Assembly (NCBI GenBank): GCA_963930655.1
Contig: OZ005605.1
Span: 3,293,501-3,357,500, forward strand
DNA length: 64,000 nt
DNA from: Myrica gale
Lineage: Eukaryota; Streptophyta; Magnoliopsida; Fagales; Myricaceae
Reading direction: 5' to 3'
Positions within the stretch are counted from its first letter, which is position 1. The number at the start of each line of letters is the position of its first letter. Positions 48,615-59,700 of the stretch are shown piece after piece. The notes beneath the pieces are model-generated. The model saw only the letters and a program-made list of their open reading frames with translations. It ran no database searches and was not told the DNA's origin. A program made the translations under genes and the position numbers.

Positions 48615-48878
48615 CAGCACACAGCTCTAACCCAGCTCAACAGAATGACGTTGGATAGTCGAATCATTTTTCTGTTATGCAATTATCATTCTTTTCTTTT
48701 TATTCTTCTTTGCTATATTGATATTGTTATTCAGTTAGTTTTTCTAGAAGCTTTCCAATACGCGTAAGCCTGTATAAATGGAAATGCTTTGCTCTGTATT
48801 TCATACATAAGAGATCTGAATGAAGATTTAGCATTCAGTCCAAATTATCTCCTCTCTCAATTATTTCCAATTCTTACA
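48534..48878 (+). repeat. 3' LTR of the 43.8-48.9 kb copia element
   Basis: 345 bp; partner of 43758-44102, followed by the TSD and the 5' part of the broken GT14 exon. Confidence 0.93.
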
Positions 48879-48883
48879 TCTGC

Positions 48884-49009
48884 TGCTGAAGAAAATTTGC
48901 TCTGGCCTAGGGTTAGTACTATCAGAAGTATGCCCGACAGTACGGCAATCATAACCAAAGGTAAAAACCATTTCCAATCTAAGTAAAATGAAATGTGATT
49001 TTTCTTCAT
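48884..49009 (-). pseudogene. GT14 glycosyltransferase (GlcAT14-like), 5' part of exon 1
   Basis: Read on the minus strand from the ATG at 49009: a short cytosolic head (MKKNHISFYLDWKW), then a single membrane anchor (VMIAVLSGILLIVLTL), then the start of the stem (GQSKFSS). This is the type II Golgi topology of GT14 enzymes. The reading frame reaches the insertion TSD and continues in phase at 43757 (ADLSYGQQ). Too short to be seen as a gene by itself; it is only recognised by excising the transposon. Confidence 0.8.
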
Positions 49010-49329
49010 AGATATTTCAGTAAACAGTAACTCGGAAGACCGGATTACAGACAGCGAAGATACTCGGAGTTTCGGATTAATTGTGGCGGTGAGCTGAGAA
49101 GGAAGTGTGTTGTATCGGCGTTGTGTGAAGTTTGGACATAAATGGGTGGAACCGGCTTGTCTTTGGTTGGGAAGGGGGGAAATTATACTTCTTTATTATA
49201 TTTGAATGTGTTGCCCAGGAAAATAATTTCTTTTAGGCGCGGAGTGGCACGTTGAACTATTGAAGGATGTTCCTTATTCAGACAACCCTAAAAACCAATA
49301 AAAAGAATTTTTGAGAGAGAAAAAGAGGC

Positions 49330-49887
49330 AGTTTCTTGTTTCTAGAATTTCCTCTTCTCTTTCACTTAATGGGCCGTACGTTGTTCCCCTCTTGGATGGC
49401 ATCTCCCATCGTCTGTCTCCTCTTCTTTGTCAATTGGATCTTTTAGGGGCGATCTGTACGGATTTTGGGTTCTGTTTTGGGCTTCTGACCTCTTTTGTAA
49501 GTGGGAGATGTCGACATATATATTCTATTTTTTTTGTCACCATTGCCGACCACACACTGTTGGGTGGCGTTCCGCCACTCTTGCTCTGTGTCTCTGGCAG
49601 ATCTGGTGGTTTGTGGCTCTCTCCTCCTTTTGGTTGGGAGTCAGTAGCTGCTCCTTATTTGCAAGCTTAGGCTCAAAATCTAGATGGGAAGAAAGTGTGG
49701 AATGCGTGTTGCCTCCTCTCTTCCGGTGGACGGAGTTTCGAAAACCAATTTTTTAACTTGGATGTCTTTGTGGTTTTAAGCCTGCTATATGTACTTAATA
49801 TCCTTTATCAATGAAATTAAAATGAGTTGCTTGTCAAAAGTACTTAATATCCTTTATCAATGAAATTAAAATGAGTTGCTTGTAAAA
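49330..49887 (+). mobile_element. LINE 3' end fragment
   Basis: The stretch ends with ggttttaagcctgctatatgt and tcctttatcaatgaaatt, a form typical of 3' ends of plant L1-type LINEs. The last 49 bp are duplicated (49791-49839 and 49840-49887) and followed by an A-rich tail. No coding domain is recognisable. Left border approximate. Confidence 0.5.
49791..49887. repeat. 49-bp tandem duplication at the LINE tail
   Basis: gtacttaatatcctttatca starts at 49791 and again at 49840; the copies are near-identical up to ttgcttgt. Confidence 0.9.
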
Positions 49888-49913
49888 AAAAGATGTTACT
49901 TATTGATGAACTC

Positions 49914-50605
49914 AATTTTAACCACCTTATCACAAGAGTCCACTAGGTCAAAAGCCCATAGAAACTTAGACTTGAAGTCCAATACTTGGAACGGATTGAA
50001 AGGTCAAAAATCTTTTTTCTTCTTCTTGCAATTAAAATAACACATTAGAATTCAGACTCCTCTCATTAGAAGAATTTTTCCGATGCAATTGTCAGTTCTT
50101 ATGATCTTTTTTTTTTCAATTCTTGTATTCAGTGAGAGAGTTTTAGAGAGAGAAATGCGTACCTTTTTCGTTCATTGCATTCTCTATTTATCATTTTTAT
50201 TTTTGTTTTGGACCGGGGTTTCTTGGGTCTTGGCCCATATTTTCTTTCTTCGGATGTCGGTTCTTTTTTTTTCTAACACCTTTTGATTTTTATTACGAAG
50301 TAGGTACCACTTTTTTCCCTTACTTCTCTTATTGGCCAACAGTGAGACAATTTCTGTTTACTCATTTAATAACGATATTTTATTCTTTCTAGTATCTATT
50401 ATGTCAGAGAATTGGATGATAAAACCTCTCCTAGGCCTTGCTTTTCATATACAACGTGATATGTATATTTAAGAGGGTTGTCAGTTTATCTACAAGGCTT
50501 AACTCTTGGTTTAAGAGGAATTTTGTATTCTCATGGGTGAGCTTGGACTCTCTCTCCTTTATAAGGCCTTTACAAACTTTCTAGTTTGAAAAATCTTTCT
50601 CATCA
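49914..50605. mobile_element. solo LTR, family A copy 3, TSD CTTAT
   Basis: Begins TGATGAACTC and ends TTTCTCATCA, flanked by CTTAT at 49909-49913 and 50606-50610. About 692 bp, same family as 11095-11744 and 11936-12512 (shared cttatcacaagagtcca-type start and the cttgaagtcc, tggaacggattgaaag motifs). The most diverged of the three. Confidence 0.8.
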
Positions 50606-50610
50606 CTTAT

Positions 50611-52600
50611 CATCTAGTATCATCCATCAACCTTTTCATATTTAAAAATGAAGGAGCGAATTGTTTTTTGTCTTTCTTGTTTTTTTGGGTAAAGGAAGTA
50701 CCGAATTGTTGCAGCGACTATGGTTGACCATTTAAGTACGTCGATTTTTTTAGCCAATTAGATTTACGTTTTCCGATAGAATTTGGACATACATTTCCAT
50801 GACCTTAGGCGTACTAGCCATTTGTGTACATAATAAATATTAGGAAAAAAATAGTTAAGTAAGTAAATATTGTGAAGCTCCCCTGGAAATTATTGTCCAC
50901 AACATACCCATATGCTAATGGGCTCATTAATTTATAACATGTATCTATCTTAAGTTATGCTTTTTAAATATTTTTTCATGTTTATATATAGCAATTTATG
51001 AATGGAAAAAGATCAATAATTAAATTTTAGAATTTGAATTAGAGAGTTAGTTCCTAATTCTTACCTCCTAATTTGTCCCATTAATATTTTTGTTTGGTTA
51101 AATACACATTTCACCCTAAATTATCGATTTCTCTCACATTGAACTTATATATATGATTTTAATTAAATTGAACCGAAAATTTGAAAAATATAAAATGGAT
51201 CGGACGCATTGTATCTAGGTTTTTTTTCTATAAACGACCAAAATACCAAATCTTTTTTTATTAAAGTTGTTTTTTTTAATTCTCGGTTCAAATTAACTAA
51301 AATCATATATCTATGATGCAATGTAATAACAATAATAGGTAATTTGAGAGTGAAATATCTCAAAATTGATAATTTATAATGTAAAATGTGAATCATCTCA
51401 TATTTCAAAAATGAAATAGTGGATTTACTCTATCTTTAAAATAAAGAAAACTCCAAGTAAGTCATAAATAACACACGTGAAAACCAACAGACACATGTGC
51501 CCATGAGCCTAGTAAGAAAATTAATGTTTAGAATCGCGTAATATAATAGTACTATATACGCGTATTAAGGTTGTTTAGTCCACCGGTAGTGAGTGATTAA
51601 ACCGCCACCGCCTCTGCCACCGCTGGGTGGCTACAGTAGGCTAGTGGTACCGAGGGCAATTGGGATTTCATTGAAATATTGGTGGGTTTTGCGGTGACGG
51701 AACACGGGCGGGGACACCGCTCCAACCATTTTTTATTTTTAAAATTTTAATTTTTTTTATAAAAACAACGTCGTTTCCCATTAATGAGAAACAAAGCAAT
51801 TTAGCTTAGTATAGCTTTAAAAAATAAAAGGGAGCACAAGCTCCACTTTTAATTGAATTGCAGCTGCAATTTGCAGGTCTCCTCTTCCCTAGCTCTCCTC
51901 GATGGCGATGCCCTAGCCCCCAGACTCCCCCTCGCCCGGTTGCCCCTCTCTCAGCAGCCCTCTTTCCTTAACTCATTCTCTCTCTCTCCTAGTTCAAAGT
52001 GGGGCGGTTCAATTGAGAACTGCCTCTCTGTACCTGCAACCGCTAGGAGCGGTTATCGTTCTTGGCGGTTGCCAAAAATGGTATCCTGTCCTTGTTGAGG
52101 GCAGTAGCGGCTAGGGGTATAACTGCCCCCGTTTGAGCCGCTACCCACTCGTATACACGTTTATGTAATATAAATAGAGGGACCTACCAGACAAAAAATT
52201 ATGAATATAATGTGATACTTTGATTCCCACGTAGAGTGAGAGAATAAAATGAATAAGAGATGGGTTTTATAAGGGTCAAATCTCCGTTCTTTTGTCCACT
52301 TTAATTTGTATATGTCAATAATTCATCTAATAAAAGGAGTCATTAAAAAGAACAGAAATTCCGCACAAAATTGATAGCCTTTTTTTAAAAAACCAAAATT
52401 GATAGCCCTTAAAATGACAGCTTATAATCTTTTCTTTATCAAAAGAAAAATACTGTAACTTAGACGTTAATAGCTGATAATTAAACATTTTTGTCACTTT
52501 TCTTACTCTTAATATAGTGAGTTAAGTGAGTGTAAGTGTTAAACGAATGAAATTTCTTTAAAAAAAATGTTTAAGTATTTTTAGCATGTGAAATATCCCC
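50611..52600. other. spacer, no gene supported
   Basis: AT-rich, except 51590-52140, which is GC-rich with many gcggt/accgc motifs (accgccaccgcc, gagcggttatcg, agcggctagggg). That part resembles repetitive DNA but I could not find termini. Confidence 0.4.
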
Positions 52601-53860
52601 TTTATCTCTAATGGGCTTTTGAAACCTAAATCACAGGCAAAAACACACCGGAGCTCAGTCCAGCCCAACTTCAATAAGGGTTCTCGCTCGAGCGGAGATC
52701 GAGCGTAAAGTCTCTGCCTGAAAGCATCCAAAAGCGCTCGAGCGTTTTTACGAGCGGACGTTGAGCGTAAAGCCTCTGTATGAAATCAACTCATGGCGCT
52801 CGAGCGGTGATCAAGCGTTGGTGAGGCGTTAATTCTCTGTCAAATTTTCTGTCTGAAAGAAGACGAGGGCGCTCGAGCGTAACATCGAGCGGGGGTTGAG
52901 CGCTGCGTATAATCTGCACTCGGGGCAATTTTGGAAAAGCAGATCAAGTTGGTTATAACAACTTGCCCAGCTGGAAAATACTCGACGGTTATAGTGAGCA
53001 ACGGAATGGGCACTACGAAGGAGAGAAGGGGGAAGACCGAATCTGCTGAGGGGTTTGGCTATATATTCAGGTGTTTCTTCTGGTGGAGCAGTTTTCTTTT
53101 TGGCTCTGTTTTCCTTCTTCATTTCACGTTTTTTTCATTCTCGTTTTTTTTTTCCATTCTCGATCCTTCAAGTTTTGTAAGCAACATTTCATTTACAATG
53201 CCAAGGAATGTTTTCTTTTGTGGATTTTTACCTTTGAAGATGGTTGGCTAAGTTTTAATACTTGGGTTATGGGTTAATTTCCTTTAGTTTCATGATGTTC
53301 TTGCCTCTTGTTGGATGTTCAATGTTCACCTGTTGAAACCGAGTGTTTGAAGAGAGATGTATCTTGAATAGCTTGATTTATTTCCTGTTTTGCTGTTGAC
53401 GTAAGGCACAACAAAATCTTGATTTAGTTAAGTCTTTTCATTGCCATATGTTACGTGATCTTGGTTGTTTGGAGAATGTTGATTTATGGCAGAAGAGTAA
53501 CGAAAAGAAAGGTAGAACATGTAGAAACAAAGGTTAATTAACCTGTATCCTAAGTGTTTGTTAAAATTACTCTATTAAGTCATTTCCCTTTTTCCTTTTG
53601 ATTAGATTTATTATTTTCGTTCCTCATTAATATTTTGATCTTCACATCTCAAAATACCTTCATCAACCCGATTTTCACATATACAGAAAACCCAAAATAC
53701 TTTTACATAGTATTTTCTTTTCATTAGCAATAATAGCTTACAAATACTTTGATACTCTTTTGTCCCTGTGGAATACGATCTTGGACTTATCCTTGTTACA
53801 GCTTGACACTTCTACACTTGAAAGCATTTCCGTAGTCGCATCACTGCTAGTCTTGCCTAA
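52600..53860 (+). mobile_element. probable Ty3/gypsy LTR remnant
   Basis: Near 53762 the phrase cctgtggaatacgatcttgg followed by acttatcc and acacttctacactt is a hallmark of the 3' part of plant Athila/Tat-type LTRs. A tatatatt TATA-like signal occurs near 53060. Neither a PBS nor a TSD was found, and the left border is a guess. Confidence 0.35.
52686..52879. repeat. four spaced GCTCGAGCG palindromes
   Basis: GCTCGAGCG starts at 52686, 52736, 52798 and 52871. Each copy is followed within about 25 bp by a tgagcg/cgagcg variant, and most by a ctctg(t/c)(c/a)tga phrase, so the spacers are related and the array is a decayed tandem repeat with lengthening units (50, 62, 73 bp). Confidence 0.8.
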
Positions 53861-53879
53861 TAGATGAATTGAGACTAAT

Positions 53880-54770
53880 TGGCCTTGAAAGTGTTGTGGG
53901 GATAAGCTTGTCTAATAGACAGTAACTTGAGGTTTAAATCACATTTTTTAGTTAGAGTGCTTTTTATGGTTACGCAAAATTGCTATGTTACCCTCTTCTC
54001 TTTTTGTTAAAAGGAAAAGGAAAAGAAAGGCAGCTAGTCCTCTAGACGTGTCCTGAGCTGGGTGACAGGAATCCACTGGTCATGAGTACTGAAGACGAGG
54101 TCATTTGTCACTTCATTTTTGGAAAAGAAATGTATTTTCCTAATCCATCAAACACATGGAGACTATTATTATAAGAATATGGAATGAGCTGTCAAGCAAC
54201 TTTTATCACAAGATTACGGGCTTTTATAGTGGCACTGTTCTAACTAAACCCAAATTTCGACGCCAGAAAATTCAACCGAGTGAGACTTTCCACCATCTTC
54301 GGCTCAGATGATATCATGTCTTAAAAACTGATAAGATCCCATCATCTCACCTAACAGTGGGGACCGCCAACTCTAAAGCTAACCTGCTTCTTTTTTTCTT
54401 TCTTTTTTGTTCTGTTGGAGCAAAACCCGATTTTAGTTTCCCATACACCATAGCTGCCTCAGCTCACTGAACTGAGACTGCAGTGGTCATCGAGTCAATG
54501 CATTCAGGCCTAATTTGATCCTCAAGGTAGTAAAGAAACGAATGTGTAAATAAAGGTCTCCCTCTCTGCAGGGGGGAAAGTCGGACAAGAATTTTGCAGT
54601 AATTGGTTTGGGCTCTATCCCAGAAATGTATTCTCAAAAGCTACAATTGGTCCTTGACGCAGTGAAAAAGCAAACAAGTAATTGCTCCCTGTCGAGACAA
54701 AACACTCTCTTTTCCCAATAAAGAAAACAAGGAAAAACAAAGGAAGAAAAGAAAGGAGAACATCAATCAT
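53880..54770. other. spacer downstream of the ATL gene
   Basis: No gene. It presumably contains the ATL 3' UTR (minus strand) at its right end. Confidence 0.4.
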
Positions 54771-54778
54771 CGCTGTAC

Positions 54779-55291
54779 TCAGACCAAAGAAGAGGCATCC
54801 GGCAAACCTTGCTCTTCATCTCTGGAGGGGGCCGTGCCATTAGGACGCTTGACGATAGAAGCACGACACACCGGACAATTGGAATGAGAATCGAGCCACA
54901 TAGCAATACAAGTAGCATGGAAGGAATGCTTGCACGAAGACAGCTGCTTCACTTCTTCCCCCTCTGCAAACACCGACAAACACACCGGGCACTCACTGTC
55001 AACATCTTTGACAAGGTCGTCCTTGTCATACGTCTTAACATCCGAAACAACCTCCCTGCTGCTGATATTTCCCTCGGTCTCGCTGGAGAATCTCCCGGAG
55101 GAGCTCCGGTGGCTCCCTCGAAAAGGGTTAGGAGGGCACTTCACGGCGTAAAAGCAGGTGTAGATCAAGGCTGGGATGGTAACCACGGCGACAAGAGCGA
55201 GAACGAATTCAAGAGGGGACAAGTCGATGCCGCGAGGCGGTGCAGGAAAGGGAGGGGGTGGAATATTGAATATGGTGGGTGCGTTCTCCAT
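54779..55291 (-). CDS. RING-H2 E3 ubiquitin ligase, ATL family
   Basis: Intronless 170-residue protein, as usual for ATLs, membrane-bound E3 ligases. The N-terminus is Pro-rich (FNIPPPPFPAPPR), a transmembrane helix spans about 28-50 (VLALVAVVTIPALIYTCFYA), then a basic/Ser-rich link. The RING-H2 has all eight ligands: C101, C104, C120, H122, H125, C128, C139, C142, with Trp132 for E2 contact. The GLD motif that precedes the RING in most ATLs is weak here (TYDKDDLVKDVDSECPVCL). The ATG at 55291 is the natural start. The specific ATL number cannot be assigned. Confidence 0.9.
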   Translation of the reverse strand: MENAPTIFNIPPPPFPAPPRGIDLSPLEFVLALVAVVTIPALIYTCFYAVKCPPNPFRGSHRSSSGRFSSETEGNISSREVVSDVKTYDKDDLVKDVDSECPVCLSVFAEGEEVKQLSSCKHSFHATCIAMWLDSHSNCPVCRASIVKRPNGTAPSRDEEQGLPDASSLV

Positions 55292-55439
55292 GATGGAGAA
55301 GAGTGGTATTCGTCGTGGTTATGGCTTCTTCTTTTTCCTTTTTCTTTTTTCCTTTTTTTAGCAGCTTTCAGAGAAGATGCATTTGTGGACAGTGGGGTTC
55401 CCTGTGGAATTTTGCGTAGCAATAATTGACAGGAAATGT

Positions 55440-56095
55440 AGGGACGTTTGAAGACAAAAGTTCACGTACCATCATGACGGCTATACTCCAGAACCTCTTA
55501 CCTTAAGAATCGGTGTCCGGTTCAAGATAGGAGGGACTGGGTTGTGGGTCAGTATGGAGCAGAATCAGGCTGGATGGGTCGAACTTCGAACTTCCAAGTA
55601 TAGATTAATCCACACGGTCCTTGTTAATAATTGTTGTTGTCCCTGGCAAAGCCTAGCTCATAATTAGGTCGGGCCATGCGGGGTGATGCTTTGCCGAGAC
55701 TCAGATACTGGGTCTAATTGACCATAGTAAAGTGCCATCCAACACAACTATAAATCGGGAGGTCCTTAGCAAAGTCCTACCTCGTAAAATTACAAAGATT
55801 GTAGATGAAAAATAGTATCGCTGTTGATTTCTGGGAAGGAAAATGAACAGACTACAAAATGAATCAATGATTGAAGCATATAATTGAGGTGGTATAAATA
55901 TACCACAAGGTATATGATAGAGTTTTTCACATCTTTTGGAACTGACCAAATTAACAGTTTTACCTGTATTTTTCACATGCACAATACTTCCTTACAACAT
56001 TAAGCGATGTCCAGGCTTTAAAGACGCTCTCTCACACAAATAGAAGTTACAGACTTCAACGCAAAGCCATTGGCAGATGCCAGTCTATTCATCCC
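55440..56095. other. spacer between the ATL gene and ATL pseudogene
   Basis: No coding sequence, repeat or RNA gene recognised. Confidence 0.4.
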
Positions 56096-56102
56096 TTGAA
56101 GA

Positions 56103-56475
56103 TTATACTGCAAATTCCCGCAAGCCGTGGATCCCCGAAGGCGGGGTATTTGGCAAAGACAAGACCGCATGCACTGGAGGCAAAGTATCAGCTCGACAAA
56201 GAGGGCAATTAGAATGGGATTTGAGCCACGTATCAATGCAGGTAACATGAAACAAGGGCAAGCATTCAGGCAACACGCGAATGTCCTCGGGTTCCTTGAA
56301 CTCACACAAGCACACGGCACATGTTTCGCCTTCACACTCTTTGGAGTATCTAAAAATTGGAAGAAGTTGCACCATCGAATTGGATGTGCTACTACTAGGC
56401 CCGTCTTCTTGGTCGGTTTGACGGCCTTGGCCTCCATTTGGTCGACTTGTCGCAGGCCTTCGGTTGCAACATTTT
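56103..56475 (-). pseudogene. ATL-type RING-H2 gene fragment, truncated and lacking a zinc ligand
   Basis: The minus strand encodes RING-H2 sequence ([20 protein letters not shown] ... [10 protein letters not shown] ... [10 protein letters not shown]) followed by a short tail to TAA. The first ligand His, expected in C-x-H, is Pro (PECLPLFH), so zinc binding should fail. There is no N-terminal membrane helix or GLD segment: the reading frame runs directly into the LTR of the copia element at about 56470, which has replaced the 5' part. The open frame starts at an ATG inside that LTR. Related to, but not a tandem copy of, the intact ATL gene 0.8 kb away: the RINGs differ clearly. Confidence 0.75.
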
Positions 56476-56659
56476 ACAATAGCTAGCTTCAATTAGTTAT
56501 ACAGCTAATTAGTTACGTGATCTATTGCCCTGTTGTTCATTTGTATTAAGTTAGGTACGTGAGCTGTTATAGAAGCTGTTAGTCACTCCAGTATAAATAT
56601 ACACTTGACTTCATTCAATAAGATTGACTGGAATATTTTTCACACTCTTTATTCTAAAA
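56470..56659 (+). repeat. 5' LTR of the 56.5 kb copia element
   Basis: Contains a TATA-like ccagtataaatatacac near 56595 and ends before the primer-binding site. The 3' partner is not in the window. Confidence 0.6.
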
Positions 56660-56734
56660 TGGTATCAGAGGGTGTGAAAAGACTTCCGCATTACATATCT
56701 CTCTATCTCTGTTTCTTCACACTCGTAACACAAT

Positions 56735-59700
56735 ATGTCTTCTCATTCTTCAAACGATGATCCTCTTCCACCTGAAAATTCTCAACCTCATTCTTCACCT
56801 TTCATCTCAAACCAGAATCAAGTCAATCCTATACATACAAATCTCAATCCTCTTCGTACTGAAACATCTTTCATGTATATGGAAGAATTGTCATCCAATC
56901 CCTTTTATCTTCGTCACGCAGAGAATATCGGTGCTGTTTTCATCTCTCAAACTCTCCTCGGAGCACAGAACTATTCATCACTAAGCCGAATCCAGAACAT
57001 GCTTTGTTTTATGCCTGGACAAAATGTAACATTATGGTCACATCTTGGCTTCTCAATTCTGTTTCCAAGGAAATCGCATCATCCATCATGTATGTTGACT
57101 CGGCACACCACATCTGGAATGAAATTCGTGAAAGGTTCACTCAATCGAATGGACCACAAATTTTTCATACCAGAAAGAGTTTTGCTACTCTCTCTCAAGA
57201 GTCTGAATCAGTCAACAATAACTTTACAAACTGAAGATGCTTTGGGACAAATTGCAGTCTTTATCTCGTCTTGATCCTTGCACTTGTGGATCTGAGTGCA
57301 GAGCAACTAAGTCAATTCTTGCTACTTAGGAACAATAATTCATTTTACAATTCTTGATGGGGCCGAATGACCGATTCACTCACATTCGGGGTCAGATTCT
57401 CCTTTCTGATCCTTTACCTGTTGCAAACAAGATGTTTTCTCTTGTTATTCAGGAGGAAGCACAGCTTGGAGTCAACTCTAATTCCTTAACAGAACCAGCT
57501 GCTATGGTTATCAAATCAGACAACACACGTTTTCACAGTAGTACCAAACCAATCAGTAGGCCTATTTGTACTCATTGCGACAAGGTTGGACATATTGTTG
57601 CAAAATGAAATTACGTTTAGACCCTAGAATATACCTAGAGGGGGGTGAATAGGTATAAAATTTTTAACCAACTCTTGCAAAGAATCACAAAGAGCCAAAG
57701 ACACTAACTAATCAGTCAATCAACTATTTCAAGAAAATATAAACTGAGCAGGAAAGACTTAAACAAATTTTACAGCAGCTGAACCAACAAAACAGAACAG
57801 ATATATCAGCAAGATGCAACCAGGATTATCACACTATTTTGGTAACTATAAACTAGAAACAATGAGATATGAGAAGTGACTAAACAATCAAACTAGATAT
57901 GTTTTACAGCAACCAAGCTATACACTAGAGAGAGATATTTACAGCCACTATTTTAACACAAAACATGCAGAAATTTCTAACACTTTAAACACCAAATTCT
58001 ATGAAGATTTAAGCAATGATTTGACCAAGAAATGTGCAGACTCTTTCAACCCAATACACAAAGATTCTGTGACATTTACTGCAGCTTAACAACCAACACA
58101 GAGCAGATAATTCAGCAATGAACAAAAACAAGACAGAGGCTATTTTACAGCAACAAGAAATCCTCAATGATTCAACTATTTTGAACTAGAAACAAGATAT
58201 ATGCAACAACTATATAACCAATCTAAATATGATTTACAGTAGTTGTTCAACCAAGAAACAGAGTGATTTATAGCAACAATATAAACAAGAAATCTTGTAA
58301 AGATCACAGCAACTCAGATATCAAAACAAGAAGATATATTGCAATTCTAAAAACAGAACTACAGACAACTTAATCAGCAAGACCACGTCCAAAAACCAGC
58401 AATCAGCAAGTTCAATAACACAACCAAAATCAAAAGACCTAGTTCTAATATAGAGATCAACCAACAGCAACTACTATGCTCACAAAAGATCAAATTTACA
58501 GCACTTGTGATCTGCAAAACAGTAAACAAGATTCAGGTAAGTTTAAACGAGATCAAGAGAATAGAATAATAGAGATAACACCATAATTTGTTAACGAAGT
58601 GAAAATCTCTTGGAGATTATTTCCTCCAAGAGATAAAAACACTCCGAGTGTAGATAACACCAATCTTTTCCACTAAGAGCGTCGAAACTTTACAATACGG
58701 TGATCTAGCGAAAAACCCATGTCACTCAAGATCCCTCTTTCTCTGTAAAGTCATCCAATACTCCTTATTGGGTTGGTGCTCGGCACACTAGCGACAACCG
58801 GCAACTCCGGTCTTGCTCTTCAATGGAACCAACGAACTCGTCGGCTTGTATTCCTCTGAATCCTTCAGATTCAATCGTTCTTGAGAAACCCCTCAAGAAT
58901 CTCAACACTTGGTGATTTGATCTCAATAGCAACCTTCTAGGGACGAATGGCCTTCAATCAGCGATCTATCTCACTCAAATCTTCCACCAGAGGGAAGAGG
59001 ACGAACTCTCACAATCAGATGTAGTCGATCAGTTCTCGTTTCAGCAGAAGAGAGAATAGAGTTTTTTTCAATCGAGTGCAGCAGGAGAGAGAATTGGGTT
59101 TTTCAATATCTCTGGATTTTTGGGAGCATAATCTTTTTAAAGGTGCGTATCTCAATTTGTCGATCACGTGAAGTATTTCAGAAGGTGTTTAGATCTGTTT
59201 TAGTCAGGGGCATTTTGGTAAAACAGGTCAGTTTTAGTTAGGCTTTTTCTTGAGTTTTCTTGTGAGGTCAATTGGAAATTCACCAGGCTGACTTAGTCAC
59301 CTACAACCCCATCCAAACAACTCAGCACCATTTCTCAGACCTTCCAACTGTGCTCAACATTTTTCCAGCTGCTTCCATCACGTTCCACTGAGCTCCATTT
59401 CCTCCAGCATTAATCAAGTTACCACATACAATCTAAACAAGGTAAATATATTTATAAAATGACTATTTGACAATGGAAATGATGCCAAAATTACATAGAC
59501 ACTTACACAAAATGCTACCGCTTTCTTGGTTTTCCACCAGGTTCCATCTACTTCCTGGATCCTTGACACCAGTGCCACAGAACATATGGTAGATTCCTTA
59601 GATCTTCTGACTTCTATTACTTCTACAGTTCACATTAAGGTCAATCTCCCTAATCATCAGTCTGTCATAGCAAAACATCTCGGGACAGTTCATTTTAGTT

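Larger units (their letters stand above)
43758..48878 (+). mobile_element. full-length Ty1/copia element inserted in the GT14 exon, TSD TCTGC
   Basis: LTRs of 345 bp (43758-44102 and 48534-48878, TATTGGAG to TTCTTACA), primer-binding site TGGTATCAGAGG at 44103-44114, polypurine tract tgtggaggg ending at 48533, and a perfect TSD TCTGC at 43753-43757 and 48879-48883. The LTRs differ at about seven positions, all transitions. Gene order is copia. It is distinct from the 15.7-20.5 kb element in LTR sequence and length. Confidence 0.95.

Noticed and set aside
49311..49670. 119-residue plus-strand frame
   Set aside because: Lies in the 3' region of a LINE fragment; not like any ORF of that family.
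52931..53251. 106-residue frame rich in Phe and Ser
   Set aside because: Lies in a probable LTR; the Phe richness comes from T-rich DNA.
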